Shown one piece after another: positions 53,209 to 62,159 of a DNA stretch of 64,000 nt; position 1 is the first letter of the stretch; each line of letters starts with the position of its first letter. The stretch is from positions 1-64,000 of the forward strand of contig NZ_JANLCJ010000007.1 of NCBI RefSeq assembly GCF_024979295.1, in the 5' to 3' direction. The stretch comes from Herbiconiux daphne (GTDB lineage Bacteria; Actinomycetota; Actinomycetes; Actinomycetales; Microbacteriaceae). Both the position numbers and the translations under genes were made by a program. The notes under the pieces were generated by a model. The model worked only from the letters and a program-made list of their open reading frames with translations, had not been told where the DNA came from and ran no database searches.

Positions 53209-53808
53209 TCAGCATCCTTCGCCGATGCCGACGACTTCGTAGGGCTGCGGCCATCGAACGTGAAGAACATCGCCCGGCTGCACGTTCATCGGGTCCCTGC
53301 AGGGGAAATTGACACGGACAACGTCCATCGTCTGGACTCGAAACCGCGACGCTATCGCGAGTACGGTGTCGTTCTCGGTGACGGTGTAGAGAAACTCGTA
53401 GTCGTTCAGCGGTTCAGCCGGCCCATCCGCGTATGGAGCTGGTCCGGTGTCTTCCACCCAGGGCGTATTCGGGGTGTTTCCCCCATCTGTCTGTCCACCT
53501 GCCTCATTCGCTGGAGTAGGCGGAAGCGGTGGGGGCGGTGGCGGCACTTCCGTGGGAGTCGCCGTCGGGCTGGGAGTCGGTGTTGGCGTCGGCGTTGCCG
53601 AGATAGCGGGTGTGTGTGTCGCCGACGGTGTGGGGCTGTTCGGGAGCTCGTCGGTGCTCGGAAAAAACGAGCAACCGGCGAGCGCCACCGCGATCAATCC
53701 GAGAGTGATTCCGAGTCGAACGACCTTCACTCCGACAGGGAATCGGTCTGGGTCGACCGCCGTGCCATTCACGCGAAGGGCCCGTGCGCCGGTCTCCCGA
53801 TTCTGCAT
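53209..53808 (-). CDS. LysM-domain lipoprotein
   Basis: 199 residues. Signal segment LGLIAVALAGC is a lipobox. A Thr/Pro-rich linker (TPTPTPTPSPTATPTEV plus prolines) leads to a C-terminal LysM domain (YTVTENDTVLAIASRFRVQT, MNVQPGDVLHVRWP) that should bind peptidoglycan. The start may be GTG 53730, which leaves a compact signal peptide, rather than ATG 53808. Two cysteines in and after the LysM domain may pair. Confidence 0.82.
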   Translation of the reverse strand: MQNRETGARALRVNGTAVDPDRFPVGVKVVRLGITLGLIAVALAGCSFFPSTDELPNSPTPSATHTPAISATPTPTPTPSPTATPTEVPPPPPPLPPTPANEAGGQTDGGNTPNTPWVEDTGPAPYADGPAEPLNDYEFLYTVTENDTVLAIASRFRVQTMDVVRVNFPCRDPMNVQPGDVLHVRWPQPYEVVGIGEGC

Positions 53809-53894
53809 GAGGTCATGCTATCGATAGTCGACACTCGTCGTATTGATCGAAACGAACGCGTTGATCCAGAGCGCGCCCGACGAGAGCCAGGCGA

Positions 53895-54056
53895 CTAGAA
53901 CGGCCCGACAGACCCGCCGTGGCGGTAAGCCATCGAGACGCCGGTCGCGCCGTTCGCGTCGGAGTGCGAGCGGCCCGGTTGGTCGCGGTGGCTCAAGCGC
54001 TCGTCGTAGTCGCGCGCGCGATGACGGCAGCTGCCCGCGAGGCAGTGTCGCCGCGA
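53895..54056 (-). pseudogene. Truncated second copy of the small membrane protein tail
   Basis: Minus-strand translation gives HRARDYDERLSHRDQPGRSH then SDANGATGVSMAYRHGGSVGPF-type residues and a stop at 53897-53895. It matches the tail of the 49700-49909 protein with many substitutions. A stop at 54059-54057 and the lack of a start and of the N-terminal helix mark it as a remnant. Confidence 0.8.
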
Positions 54057-54150
54057 TTAATGCCCATTATCGAAACGGCTGGTTAACGCGGCTGTGACAT
54101 TGCGGGGTTAGCGTTCTATCAGTCCTGGCCGTTGTAGCCTGCAGACCTTC

Positions 54151-54240
54151 AGAGAGAGTCCTGATTTAAGGTCCGGCAAGGACAGCCCTCGGGTACCCCG
54201 TTTTATTCGAATGCTGTCCAGCTCTCTCTTAAGGAGAACC
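54151..54240 (+). promoter_or_regulatory. Base-paired 5' leader of the ABC transporter operon
   Basis: AGAGAGAG (54151-54158) pairs with CTCTCTCT (54222-54229), and GGACAGC (54180-54186) with GCTGTCC (54213-54219). GTCC (54171-54174) and GGAC (54180-54183) form a competing hairpin, and GGGTACCC is a small palindrome. The outer stem ends one base before AAGGAG, so folding would affect ribosome access. This looks like a riboswitch or protein-bound leader but fits no class I can name with confidence. Between 54057 and 54150 nothing else is seen. Confidence 0.6.
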
Positions 54241-55806
54241 ATGTCTCTTTTTCTGCCGACCCCTTCGACCCGCCGTGCCGGCGCCTCGGTCGCACTGCTC
54301 GCCGCGGGCGCCCTTGCGCTCTCGGGCTGCGCCGCATCATCGCAAAGCGCGACTCCTTCGACGGCGGTCGTCGCCGCCTACTCGGGAACGGTCGACTCGC
54401 TCGACCCGCAGCACTCCGACTACGGCCAGACGAACCTGATCGACGCCACCCTCTACGAACCGCTCGTGACCTACGACGCCGACAACCAGCTCGTGGCCGG
54501 GCTGGCCAGCACCTTCGAGCTCTCTGCGGATGCGACATCCGTCTCGATCGTGCTGAACGACGGGGTCACCTTCCACGACGGGTCACCGCTCACGTCGGCC
54601 GACGTGAAGTACAGCCTCGACCGCTATGTCTCGGTGGGCACCGGCATCGCGAGCCTTCTGAGCAACTACGCCTCCACCGAGATCGTCGACGACACCACGC
54701 TCACCATCACCCTGAAGCAGCCCGACTCGATCTTTCTCGGCAAGCTCTCGAAGGCCTACATCCTGAGCCAGAAACTGGTCGAGGCGAACGCCGGCGACGA
54801 TCAGGGCCAGGGATGGCTCTCCACCCACGACGCCGGAACGGGGCCGTTCACGCTCCCCGACGACGTTGTGGCAGGCCAGAACATCACGGTCGAGCGTTAC
54901 GACGACTACTGGGATTACGACGAAGCACGCCCGGAGTCGATCACGTTCCGCCGCATCGACGAGAGCGCGACTCAGCGAGCAGAACTCGAGGCCGGCAACA
55001 TCGACTACGCCAACAACCTCTCGACCGCCGACTTCAATGCCATCGACGCGGCCGACATCACCAAGGCGAGCCTCGACATCGTCAATCAGCAGTTCATCTA
55101 CTTCAACACCACGACCGGCCCGACGAGCGACGTGCGGGTGCGACAGGCGCTGCAGCTGGCGTTCGACTACGAAGGGGCGCTCTCGAGCATCCTCGGCGGT
55201 CAGGGCCAGATCGCGACCGGCCCGGTGCCGCTCGGCATGCCGTGCACTCTCGACACGCCCGCATTCGCGCAAGACCTCGACAAGGCGAAGCAACTGCTCG
55301 ACGACGCCGGGCAATCCGGCCTGACGCTCACGATGCGCTACCAGCCCGACATCTCCGACCAGGCGCAGGAGGCCGTGCTCTACCAGTCCGATCTGCAGAA
55401 GATCGGCGTCACGCTCAATCTCGAGCCGATCACTTTCGCCGATTACCTCACGCTGCTGCAGAGCACCGACACCATTCCGCAGATGATCCTGCTGGCTGAC
55501 AACGCCCAGGTGCCCAACGTCGGTTCGTTCCTCACGCAGTTCTACGGCCCCGACTCCGCCGGGTCGAACCGCAGCGGATTCACGTCACCCGAGCTGAGTG
55601 CGTTGATCACGGATGCCGCGGCGACCAGTGACGAAGCGGCGCAGTGCGACGACTACACCCAGGCCCAGCAGATCGTCTACGACCAGGCCACCGCGGTCGA
55701 CCTGTTCACCATTCCGTGGCCCGCGGCCTATAGCAGCCGACTCCAGAACGTCGAAGCCAGCGCCACGGTGACTCCGGTCTCGTTCGCCGACGTCACCGTC
55801 GACTGA
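54241..55806 (+). CDS. Dpp/Opp/Nik-type ABC transporter substrate-binding lipoprotein
   Basis: 521 residues. AAGGAGAACC lies right before ATG 54241. Signal peptide with lipobox LALSGC. SBP family 5: the N-terminal EPLVTYDADNQLVAGLASTF, LNDGVTFHDGSPLTSADVKY and VRVRQALQLAFDYEGAL. It captures peptide or metal-chelate ligands outside the membrane for the permease downstream. The ligand cannot be read from sequence; the N-terminal 'Tyr-Ser-Gly-Thr-Val-Asp-Ser-Leu-Asp-Pro' start is typical of peptide or nickel binders. First gene of a seven-gene operon. Confidence 0.9.
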   Translation: MSLFLPTPSTRRAGASVALLAAGALALSGCAASSQSATPSTAVVAAYSGTVDSLDPQHSDYGQTNLIDATLYEPLVTYDADNQLVAGLASTFELSADATSVSIVLNDGVTFHDGSPLTSADVKYSLDRYVSVGTGIASLLSNYASTEIVDDTTLTITLKQPDSIFLGKLSKAYILSQKLVEANAGDDQGQGWLSTHDAGTGPFTLPDDVVAGQNITVERYDDYWDYDEARPESITFRRIDESATQRAELEAGNIDYANNLSTADFNAIDAADITKASLDIVNQQFIYFNTTTGPTSDVRVRQALQLAFDYEGALSSILGGQGQIATGPVPLGMPCTLDTPAFAQDLDKAKQLLDDAGQSGLTLTMRYQPDISDQAQEAVLYQSDLQKIGVTLNLEPITFADYLTLLQSTDTIPQMILLADNAQVPNVGSFLTQFYGPDSAGSNRSGFTSPELSALITDAAATSDEAAQCDDYTQAQQIVYDQATAVDLFTIPWPAAYSSRLQNVEASATVTPVSFADVTVD

Positions 55807-55822
55807 CCGGGCAGGTGCACCG

Positions 55823-56863
55823 ATGTCGATCTCGTCGTCGACCCGCACGGTGGGAGCCTTCGCGCTCCGACGTGGAGCGGGCACGCTGCTCGCCCTGCTG
55901 CTTCTGACCTCCTCCGTCTTCCTGCTACTCAAGCTGGCACCCGGAGACGAGGCGGTCGCGGCAGCGGGTGAGGGAGCGACGGCAGAGCAGATCGACGAAG
56001 CGCGCCGGCGGCTGGGTCTCGACCAACCCGTTCCCGTGCAGTTCGCGACCTTCCTCGGCCGCGTGCTGCGCGGGGACTGGGGGGTGTCGACCTCGACGCA
56101 CGCCTCGGTGGGTGCTCAGCTCGCCGCGGTGGTGCCCGCGACGCTGGGCCTCGTCGCACTGGCCGCACTCATGATCGTGGTGGTCTCGGTGCCGCTGGCG
56201 ACCATCGCGGCCTTCCGCGCTCGCACGCCGTTCGACACCATCACGAGTTCGACCGTGGTGTTCGCCGCCGCTCTGCCCGCCTTCTGGTTGGCGCTCATGC
56301 TGCAGTATTCGCTGGGTTCGAAACTGGGAATCGTGCCGATCTCGGGTCAGCTCGACCGGCGGTTCTCCGTATCGGCGGTCACGGGCTTCACCCCACTGGA
56401 TGCCGCGCTCGCGGGTGATTCCGCCGCGGCCGGAGACGCTCTGCTCCATCTCGTGCTGCCCGCCGCCATCCTGGCCGTCTCGTTCGGCGCTCAGTTCTTT
56501 CGGGCGCAACGAGCCGAGACGCTGCTCGTCCTCGAACAAGACCACGTCACCTTCGCCCGCACGAAAGGAGTCTCCGTGCTTCGACTCGCCCGACACCACG
56601 TGCTGCCCAACGCCGCCGGGCCCGCCATCACCACGCTCGGCGTGATCTTCGGCAACATGATCGGCGGAGCCATCCTCGTCGAGGCGGTGTTCGGCCTGCC
56701 CGGGGTCGGCTCGTTCCTCAGCAACGCGGTGGCACAGAAAGACATCCCGTCGGTGCTCGGCGCGGTGCTCATCGTCGGCATCCTCGTCGTCGGCGTCAAC
56801 TTCGTCGCCGACATCGCGCAGCTCGTCCGCGACCCACGGCTACGACGGGGGCAGCTCGCATGA
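55823..56863 (+). CDS. ABC transporter permease, DppB-like
   Basis: 346 residues with six membrane segments. Start ATG 55823, 16 bp after the binding-protein stop. The type-5 permease signature: GDWGVSTSTHASVGAQL in the first loop and the EAA-like loop HVTFARTKGVSVLRLARHHVL. Works with the DppC-like subunit whose start overlaps by 4 bases. Confidence 0.92.
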   Translation: MSISSSTRTVGAFALRRGAGTLLALLLLTSSVFLLLKLAPGDEAVAAAGEGATAEQIDEARRRLGLDQPVPVQFATFLGRVLRGDWGVSTSTHASVGAQLAAVVPATLGLVALAALMIVVVSVPLATIAAFRARTPFDTITSSTVVFAAALPAFWLALMLQYSLGSKLGIVPISGQLDRRFSVSAVTGFTPLDAALAGDSAAAGDALLHLVLPAAILAVSFGAQFFRAQRAETLLVLEQDHVTFARTKGVSVLRLARHHVLPNAAGPAITTLGVIFGNMIGGAILVEAVFGLPGVGSFLSNAVAQKDIPSVLGAVLIVGILVVGVNFVADIAQLVRDPRLRRGQLA

Positions 56864-57795
56864 TGGGCTCGACCGCCTACAACGCACTCTCGGCGCGACG
56901 GGCTCGTGCTCTCGCCCGACGCACGCAACCCACGCGTCGAACGCGGCGCCATGGCAACCCGATGTTCTGGGTCATTCTGTCCGTCATCGCGGCGCTGCTG
57001 CTCGTCGCGCTCGTCGGCCCGATGATCGCTCCTGCGTCGGTCAACACCTCGTCGATCCTCGACGCGTTCTCGGCACCGAGCTCTGCCCATTGGCTCGGCA
57101 CCGACGCCCAGGGACGGGACGTGTTCTGGCGCCTGGTGGTCGGCGCGCGTTACTCGATCTTCTCGGCCGTGCTCGTCGTGGCCGGCTACTCGGTGATCGG
57201 TGTGCTGGTCGCGGTCGCCGCGGCCACCGGAGGTCGAGTGGTCGATCAGGTGCTGATGAGGGTCTGCGACGCCGGGCTCGCCCTGCCCCCGCTCGTGTTC
57301 GCGATGGGATTGGCCGCAGTGCTGGGCGGCGGGCTCGGGCCGGCGATCGTCGCCTTGATCGCCACCGGCTGGCCCTTCACCGCGCGGCTCCTGCGCGAGG
57401 TGCTGCGTGAGACCTCGCAGTCGCCCTTCATCGAGGGCGCCCGCGTGCTGGGACTGTCGAAGACCCGCGTGATGATGCGACACATTCTTCCGAACTCCCT
57501 CGACGTGCTGATCGTGAAGTGGGCCGCCGACATCGGGTTCGTCATCCTGTCGCTGTCGGCACTGTCGTTCATCGGGGTCGGCGCCCAGCCGCCGATTCCC
57601 GAGTGGGGAGCTCTCGTCAACGAGGCCGCCCGTTCCACCGCCCAGGGCTGGTGGGTGATCTTCGCGCCCGGCATCGCGATCGCACTGACCGTCACCGCGT
57701 TCGCGCTTCTCGGGGACCAGTTGCAGGCGCGGCTCAATCCTCTACTGCGCACGTCGGTGACGGCACCCACCGTGAACGAGAGGCCGGCATCATGA
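56860..57795 (+). CDS. ABC transporter permease, DppC-like
   Basis: 311 residues. N-terminal region is basic, then a first helix MFWVILSVIAALLLVALVGP; LGTDAQGRDVFWRLVVGAR is the OppC/DppC signature; EGARVLGLSKTRVMMRHILP is the EAA loop contacting the ATPase. Coupled to the previous and next genes by ATGA overlaps. Confidence 0.92.
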   Translation: MMGSTAYNALSARRARALARRTQPTRRTRRHGNPMFWVILSVIAALLLVALVGPMIAPASVNTSSILDAFSAPSSAHWLGTDAQGRDVFWRLVVGARYSIFSAVLVVAGYSVIGVLVAVAAATGGRVVDQVLMRVCDAGLALPPLVFAMGLAAVLGGGLGPAIVALIATGWPFTARLLREVLRETSQSPFIEGARVLGLSKTRVMMRHILPNSLDVLIVKWAADIGFVILSLSALSFIGVGAQPPIPEWGALVNEAARSTAQGWWVIFAPGIAIALTVTAFALLGDQLQARLNPLLRTSVTAPTVNERPAS

Positions 57796-58784
57796 GCCCG
57801 GATGAATCCACTCCTCTTCTCGAGGTCACCCAGCTGTCGGTCGCGGCTCCCTCGCCGAACGGCGAGCTGCCCCTGGTGCGCGAGGTGTCGTTGCGGGTGG
57901 GGCGGGGAGAGCGCCTCGCGATCGTCGGTGAATCCGGGTCGGGTAAGAGCCTCGTGGCGCGATCGATCGCCGGACTCAACCGAAAGCTCACGGTGTCGGG
58001 CTCCGTCCGCCTCGGCGGCCGCGAGCTGCTCGACCTGTCGAGCCGCCAGATGAACCTCGTGCGGCGAGACCGCATCTCGATGGTGCTGCAAGACCCGATG
58101 GCGAGCCTCAACCCGCTGATGACGGTGGGCGCGCAAGTGGCCGAACCCCTGATCATCGCGGGGCGGGGTCGCCGCGAGTCGCGCGACGCGGCCATCCGCA
58201 TGCTCGATGAGCTCGGCATTCCGCAGGCCCGATCGGCGGCATCCGGTTACCCGCACGAATTGTCGGGAGGCATGAGGCAGCGAGTGATGCTGGCGGCGGC
58301 CCTCATCGCCGAACCCGAGCTGCTCATCGCCGACGAGCCCACGACGGCACTCGACGTGCGGGTTCAGCGGCAAGTGCTGGAGCTTCTGCACGCGGTCGCA
58401 GCCGAGAGATCGCTGACCGTGGTGATGATCACGCACGACCTGTCGGTTGTGGCCGGGTTCGCCGACCGAGTGGCCACGATGTATGCCGGTCGCAAGGTGC
58501 ACGAAGACCGCGTCGACAGGCTGTTCGCCGAGCCCGCTCACCCCTACACACGAGCACTGCTCGATGCGATCCCCCGCCTGGATGACCCGGGCGCTGAACT
58601 GCTGCCCATCGCAGGCACCCCGCCACGGCCCGGAGCGCTTCCGTCGGGCTGCAGCTTTCACCCTCGTTGCCCAAGAGCTGTCGAGCGTTGCGCGGTCGAC
58701 GTTCCGGCTACGACGTTCGCCGACGATTCACTGGAGTTCGAGTGCCATCGACCGCTGCTGCCGCTCGAGGTGGTGGCACGATGA
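57792..58784 (+). CDS. ABC transporter ATPase, DppD-like
   Basis: 330 residues from ATG 57792. Walker A GESGSGKS, Q-loop VLQDPMASLNP, signature LSGGMRQRV, Walker B LLIADEPTTALDV, and the C-terminal oligopeptide-transporter extension with GCSFHPRCPRAVERC. Cysteines in this extension can bind an iron-sulfur cluster in other DppD proteins. Overlaps its neighbours on both sides. Confidence 0.93.
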   Translation: MSPDESTPLLEVTQLSVAAPSPNGELPLVREVSLRVGRGERLAIVGESGSGKSLVARSIAGLNRKLTVSGSVRLGGRELLDLSSRQMNLVRRDRISMVLQDPMASLNPLMTVGAQVAEPLIIAGRGRRESRDAAIRMLDELGIPQARSAASGYPHELSGGMRQRVMLAAALIAEPELLIADEPTTALDVRVQRQVLELLHAVAAERSLTVVMITHDLSVVAGFADRVATMYAGRKVHEDRVDRLFAEPAHPYTRALLDAIPRLDDPGAELLPIAGTPPRPGALPSGCSFHPRCPRAVERCAVDVPATTFADDSLEFECHRPLLPLEVVAR

Positions 58785-59605
58785 GCGTGCATGTGACGGG
58801 AGTCACGAAGAGGTTCCGGTCGGGTTCGCGCAGCCACCTCGCGCTCGACGACGTCACACTCGTGATGCCCCACGGTGAGATCACCGGCATCGTCGGGGAA
58901 TCCGGGTCGGGCAAGTCGACGTTGGCCCGCTGTCTCGTGGGCATCGAACAGATCGATGCGGGGCGCATCGACTACGACGGCTCGCCGCTCCAACCGTTCC
59001 TGAGTCGGCGTCATCGCTATGACGCGCGGGTGCAGCTCATCTTCCAGAACCCGATGTCGAGCCTCAACCCCCGCATGACGGCCGGTCAACTCATCGAGGA
59101 GGGGGTTCGCAGGGTTCCGCGAGCGCGCTCCGCTGATTGGCGACGCTCCAGAGTCTCCGAACTTCTGGAGATGGTGGGGCTGGATGCCACCGACGCCAAG
59201 CGCTACCCGCACTCGTTCTCGGGCGGGCAACGACAGCGCATCGCCATCGCCCGCGCGATGTCGGTCGAGCCCGAGGTGCTCATCTGCGACGAACCGGTGT
59301 CGGCGCTCGACGTGTCGGTGCAGGCGCAGGTGCTCAACGTGCTGCGAGATCTGCAGCGCCAGTCAGGGATCACGATCGTGCTGATCTCGCACGACCTGGC
59401 GGTGGTGCGTCACCTCTGCTCCCGTGTGGCTGTGATGTTCGGCGGCAGGGTCGTCGAGCAGGGTCCGACCGAAGCGGTCTTCGACTCCCCCGTCCACGAC
59501 TACACGAGGTCGCTTCTCGACGCCGTGGCTGTTCCCGACCCGCGTCGCGAGCGAGCCAAGCTCGCCGAATTCGGCGAATACCGCGAATTCCGTCAGAGCG
59601 GTTGA
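58781..59605 (+). CDS. ABC transporter ATPase, DppF-like
   Basis: 274 residues from ATG 58781. Walker A GESGSGKST, Q-loop LIFQNPMSSLNP, FSGGQRQRI, ICDEPVSALDVS. The C-terminal oligo_HPY extension is short, so the protein is smaller than the DppD partner. Completes the five-gene transporter. Last gene before the two toxin/antitoxin-like fusions (75 bp gap). Confidence 0.92.
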   Translation: MSVHVTGVTKRFRSGSRSHLALDDVTLVMPHGEITGIVGESGSGKSTLARCLVGIEQIDAGRIDYDGSPLQPFLSRRHRYDARVQLIFQNPMSSLNPRMTAGQLIEEGVRRVPRARSADWRRSRVSELLEMVGLDATDAKRYPHSFSGGQRQRIAIARAMSVEPEVLICDEPVSALDVSVQAQVLNVLRDLQRQSGITIVLISHDLAVVRHLCSRVAVMFGGRVVEQGPTEAVFDSPVHDYTRSLLDAVAVPDPRRERAKLAEFGEYREFRQSG

Positions 59606-59679
59606 ACCGCGGCGGCATCGCCGCGCGCATCCATACGACCGAGCGATTCAGCTCTTCTGCTCCAAAGAAAGGAACACCC

Positions 59680-60249
59680 ATGCCTTCTGTCCACCCGCTC
59701 GCACTCCGTTACGGACTCACGCGCGAACAGATCAGCCACGCGATCGACCACGGTGAGGCCACCATGGCGATCGGCAACGGCCCCACGATGATCCTCATCC
59801 TCGGGGAGGACGCCGCCGGCGAGATGATCGAGGTGTCGTGCGTCATCCGCGGCGAAGACGTGCTGGCGATTCACGCTCAGGCTCTGCGGCCCGCCTACCG
59901 GCCTCTTCTCGAGTTGGCACACTCCCTTCCGGGCGCCGACGGCGACCACACCCCGGCAGGCGCCGTCGACGGCGGCTGGGGGCGTTCGGTCGACGGTCTC
60001 GAACTCACCGAGCAACTCGCGGTCGCGCTCAACGATCGCGCCCAGCGGGGGCACGACTACGACGTGCTCCGACTGCGGCTGCGCGGAGGGCGGCCCGCCC
60101 CCCTCGCGGTGGGTGAAGTCGTGCGCGTGCACCTCGACGACCGGCTGCACGATGCGGCAGCGGCGAAGGCCGACGAGCTCGGCATCTCGCTTCCCGAACT
60201 CGTGCGACGGGCCGTCGGCCGGCGCTTGGCCAGCGTCGACGCCGCATAG
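59680..60249 (+). CDS. Toxin-like/antitoxin-like fusion protein 1
   Basis: 189 residues, AAAGGAACACCC before ATG 59680. Residues 1-75 match a small BrnT-like toxin family pattern: HPLALRYGLTREQISHAIDH, ILILGEDAAGEMIEVSCVIR, DVLAIHAQALRPAYRPLL. After a flexible Gly/Asp linker, residues 100-189 match the partner antitoxin: LNDRAQRGHDYDVLRLRLRG, RPAPLAVGEVVRVHLDDRLH and a ribbon-helix-helix-like end ELGISLPELVRRAVGRRL. Normally these are two genes. A fused chain would be a self-neutralised module or a regulator. It follows the ABC transporter in the same direction and may be cotranscribed. Confidence 0.65.
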   Translation: MPSVHPLALRYGLTREQISHAIDHGEATMAIGNGPTMILILGEDAAGEMIEVSCVIRGEDVLAIHAQALRPAYRPLLELAHSLPGADGDHTPAGAVDGGWGRSVDGLELTEQLAVALNDRAQRGHDYDVLRLRLRGGRPAPLAVGEVVRVHLDDRLHDAAAAKADELGISLPELVRRAVGRRLASVDAA

Positions 60250-60305
60250 GCGCGCCCCTCCCTGATTCACGACGACACGACACGACACAAAGGACCAGAA
60301 CGACC

Positions 60306-60842
60306 ATGGACATCCACCCCGCCGCCCTCGACGGCCGCAGCCGCGCCGATATCTTCTCGGCCGTCGAGAATGCCCGGCTCACCACTCACATCGGCAACGC
60401 CCCCACCCAGATCTTCATCGTCGGCCCCGACACGACGGGCGTCGACCTCGAGATGACCGCCGTCGTGCGCCACGAAGACGTCTTCGTGCTGCACGCCGCT
60501 CCCGCGCGACCGGCCACGCGCGCTCTGCTGGCCGAGGTCGTTCCACCCGACCCTCAGACACCAGCCGGCACTCTGCCCGACTACGGCACGGCCGCTGACG
60601 ACTACGAGCTCACGTCGGCGGTCATCGACCGGCTCTCCGGCGAGGCCGAGGCCGGCTACGACGTCGACTACCTGCTCACGCGCACCCGCCCCGGCCGACC
60701 CGCGCCGATGACGGTGGGGGCCGTCGTGCGAGTGGGTCTGTCGCAGACTGACCTGACGGATGCCGCGGCGCAGGCCGAGGCTGAGGGCGTGACCGTCGAG
60801 CAGTTCGTCGCCGACGCGGTCGAGATGCTGCTCGAACGGTGA
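60306..60842 (+). CDS. Toxin-like/antitoxin-like fusion protein 2
   Basis: 178 residues, a paralogue of the previous gene 56 bp upstream; AAAGGA 12 nt before the ATG. N-terminal part: DIFSAVENARLTTHIGNAPT, IFIVGPDTTGVDLEMTAVVR, DVFVLHAAPARPATRALL. C-terminal part: RLSGEAEAGYDVDYLLTRTR, then GRPAPMTVGAVVRVGLSQT and EGVTVEQFVADAVEMLLER. The EAEAGYDVDxL-GRP motif is that of the separate antitoxin in standard pairs. Two tandem fused copies point to a local duplication. Confidence 0.65.
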   Translation: MDIHPAALDGRSRADIFSAVENARLTTHIGNAPTQIFIVGPDTTGVDLEMTAVVRHEDVFVLHAAPARPATRALLAEVVPPDPQTPAGTLPDYGTAADDYELTSAVIDRLSGEAEAGYDVDYLLTRTRPGRPAPMTVGAVVRVGLSQTDLTDAAAQAEAEGVTVEQFVADAVEMLLER

Positions 60843-60860
60843 GCCGCCGGGGCGCGCCGG

Positions 60861-62159
60861 CTACCGCCCCGCGCCCCCCAGCCGCCCCACCGCGCGCCCC
60901 GCCCACGTCACGAACGTCTCGAGCGGCCCCCGCCGCCGCAGCAGCATCAGCACCGTGCCGATCGCCAACACCAACCCCACGTTCAGCGCGAACATGCCGA
61001 AACTCGAGATGTACCAGGGCGTGCCCAGCGCCACGAACTCCGGGTAGGTCAACTCCGACCACGACCGAGGCAGCAACAGTCCGGTTATAACGGCCACGAG
61101 CAGCACGTGCGCGGTGTAACTCGTGAGCGGTGCCCTCCCGGCCCCGATCACGGGCGTGAGCACCTTCAGAGCCACCGGCCCGAGCACGCTGCCCAGAAGA
61201 AGCAGCAGCCCGATCGCCGTCACCGCGAACCCGCCCGTCAGCAGCAGATCGACGGTCGATCCCGAGTGCGCCGCGGGCGACAGCAGATACCAGGCGCTGG
61301 CGGCCGACGGCTGCCCGCCCCCGTCGTCGAGCAGCAGCCCGAGGCCCTCCTCGACGGGCAGCCCCGCGGCCGCTGCCGCACCCGCCGCGGCGGCCGGCAG
61401 GGTGATCAGGCTGACGAGAACTCCGACGACCCACGTCAGCCCGCCCGCCAACGCGATGCTCAGCCCGTTCCGGCGCAACGCGACCACCGAGTCGATCTTC
61501 AGCACCGCTCGCCCCACCAGCACGCCGGCGAGCCCGTAGGCCAGCCAGATCAGCGCCGGGTACGCCCCGGTGAACAGCACCTCGTGCAGCACCTGCAGCG
61601 GATACCGCAGGTCGAGCCACGACACGTTCTCCGACACCGGCGACGAACCCGACCCCGGGTCGGTCCACACGCCAACCAGCCACGCCACGACCGGCGCACC
61701 GACGGCCACCACCCCCGTGAGCACCCCCAGCACCCAGGTGGGCACGGCCACGAGGGGCGCGATCAACCAGAACATCACGCCGTAATAGACGAGAATCACC
61801 AGAATGCGTACGTCGACCAGGTCGAGCGTCAGCCCGATGACGATGAGCGCCGCACCCCGCCCGAACACCATCAGCCGAGCGGATGCGTGCCGCCGCTCAC
61901 GCATGGCACGTCGCGTCGCGAGCACCACGCCCACCCCGGCGAGCACGGCGAAGAGAGCGGATGCCCGCCCCTCGAAGAGCGCGCTGCCGGCCACGAGCGT
62001 GCCCGCGGTCAGGTCGGAGTAGAGCCACACGTGCGTCGCGATCATGCCGACGATCGCGATAAACCGCGCCAGGTCGAGCCCGACTATGCGCTCGGGCATC
62101 GCCGCGGCGACCCCCGCACGACCGTCGAACCCGACGGCCTCTCCCGAAGGAGAACTCAT
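60861..62159 (-). CDS. Multi-pass membrane protein, DUF1624/DUF418-like acyltransferase
   Basis: 432 residues with about ten membrane segments. The N-terminal RIVGLDLARFIAIVGMIATH is the heparan-alpha-glucosaminide acetyltransferase-type (DUF1624) signature; RAPLTSYTAHVLLVAVITGL is the DUF418 part. May transfer acetyl groups across the membrane onto cell-surface sugars; substrate unknown. Start ATG 62159 overlaps the mqo stop (ATGA). Confidence 0.78.
   Translation of the reverse strand: MSSPSGEAVGFDGRAGVAAAMPERIVGLDLARFIAIVGMIATHVWLYSDLTAGTLVAGSALFEGRASALFAVLAGVGVVLATRRAMRERRHASARLMVFGRGAALIVIGLTLDLVDVRILVILVYYGVMFWLIAPLVAVPTWVLGVLTGVVAVGAPVVAWLVGVWTDPGSGSSPVSENVSWLDLRYPLQVLHEVLFTGAYPALIWLAYGLAGVLVGRAVLKIDSVVALRRNGLSIALAGGLTWVVGVLVSLITLPAAAAGAAAAAGLPVEEGLGLLLDDGGGQPSAASAWYLLSPAAHSGSTVDLLLTGGFAVTAIGLLLLLGSVLGPVALKVLTPVIGAGRAPLTSYTAHVLLVAVITGLLLPRSWSELTYPEFVALGTPWYISSFGMFALNVGLVLAIGTVLMLLRRRGPLETFVTWAGRAVGRLGGAGR

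Noticed and set aside
54140..54210. SAM-type riboswitch
   Set aside because: CCGGCAA and a GGGTACCCC run are reminiscent of the SAM class, but the required helices and order are not met and the downstream genes are not methionine genes.
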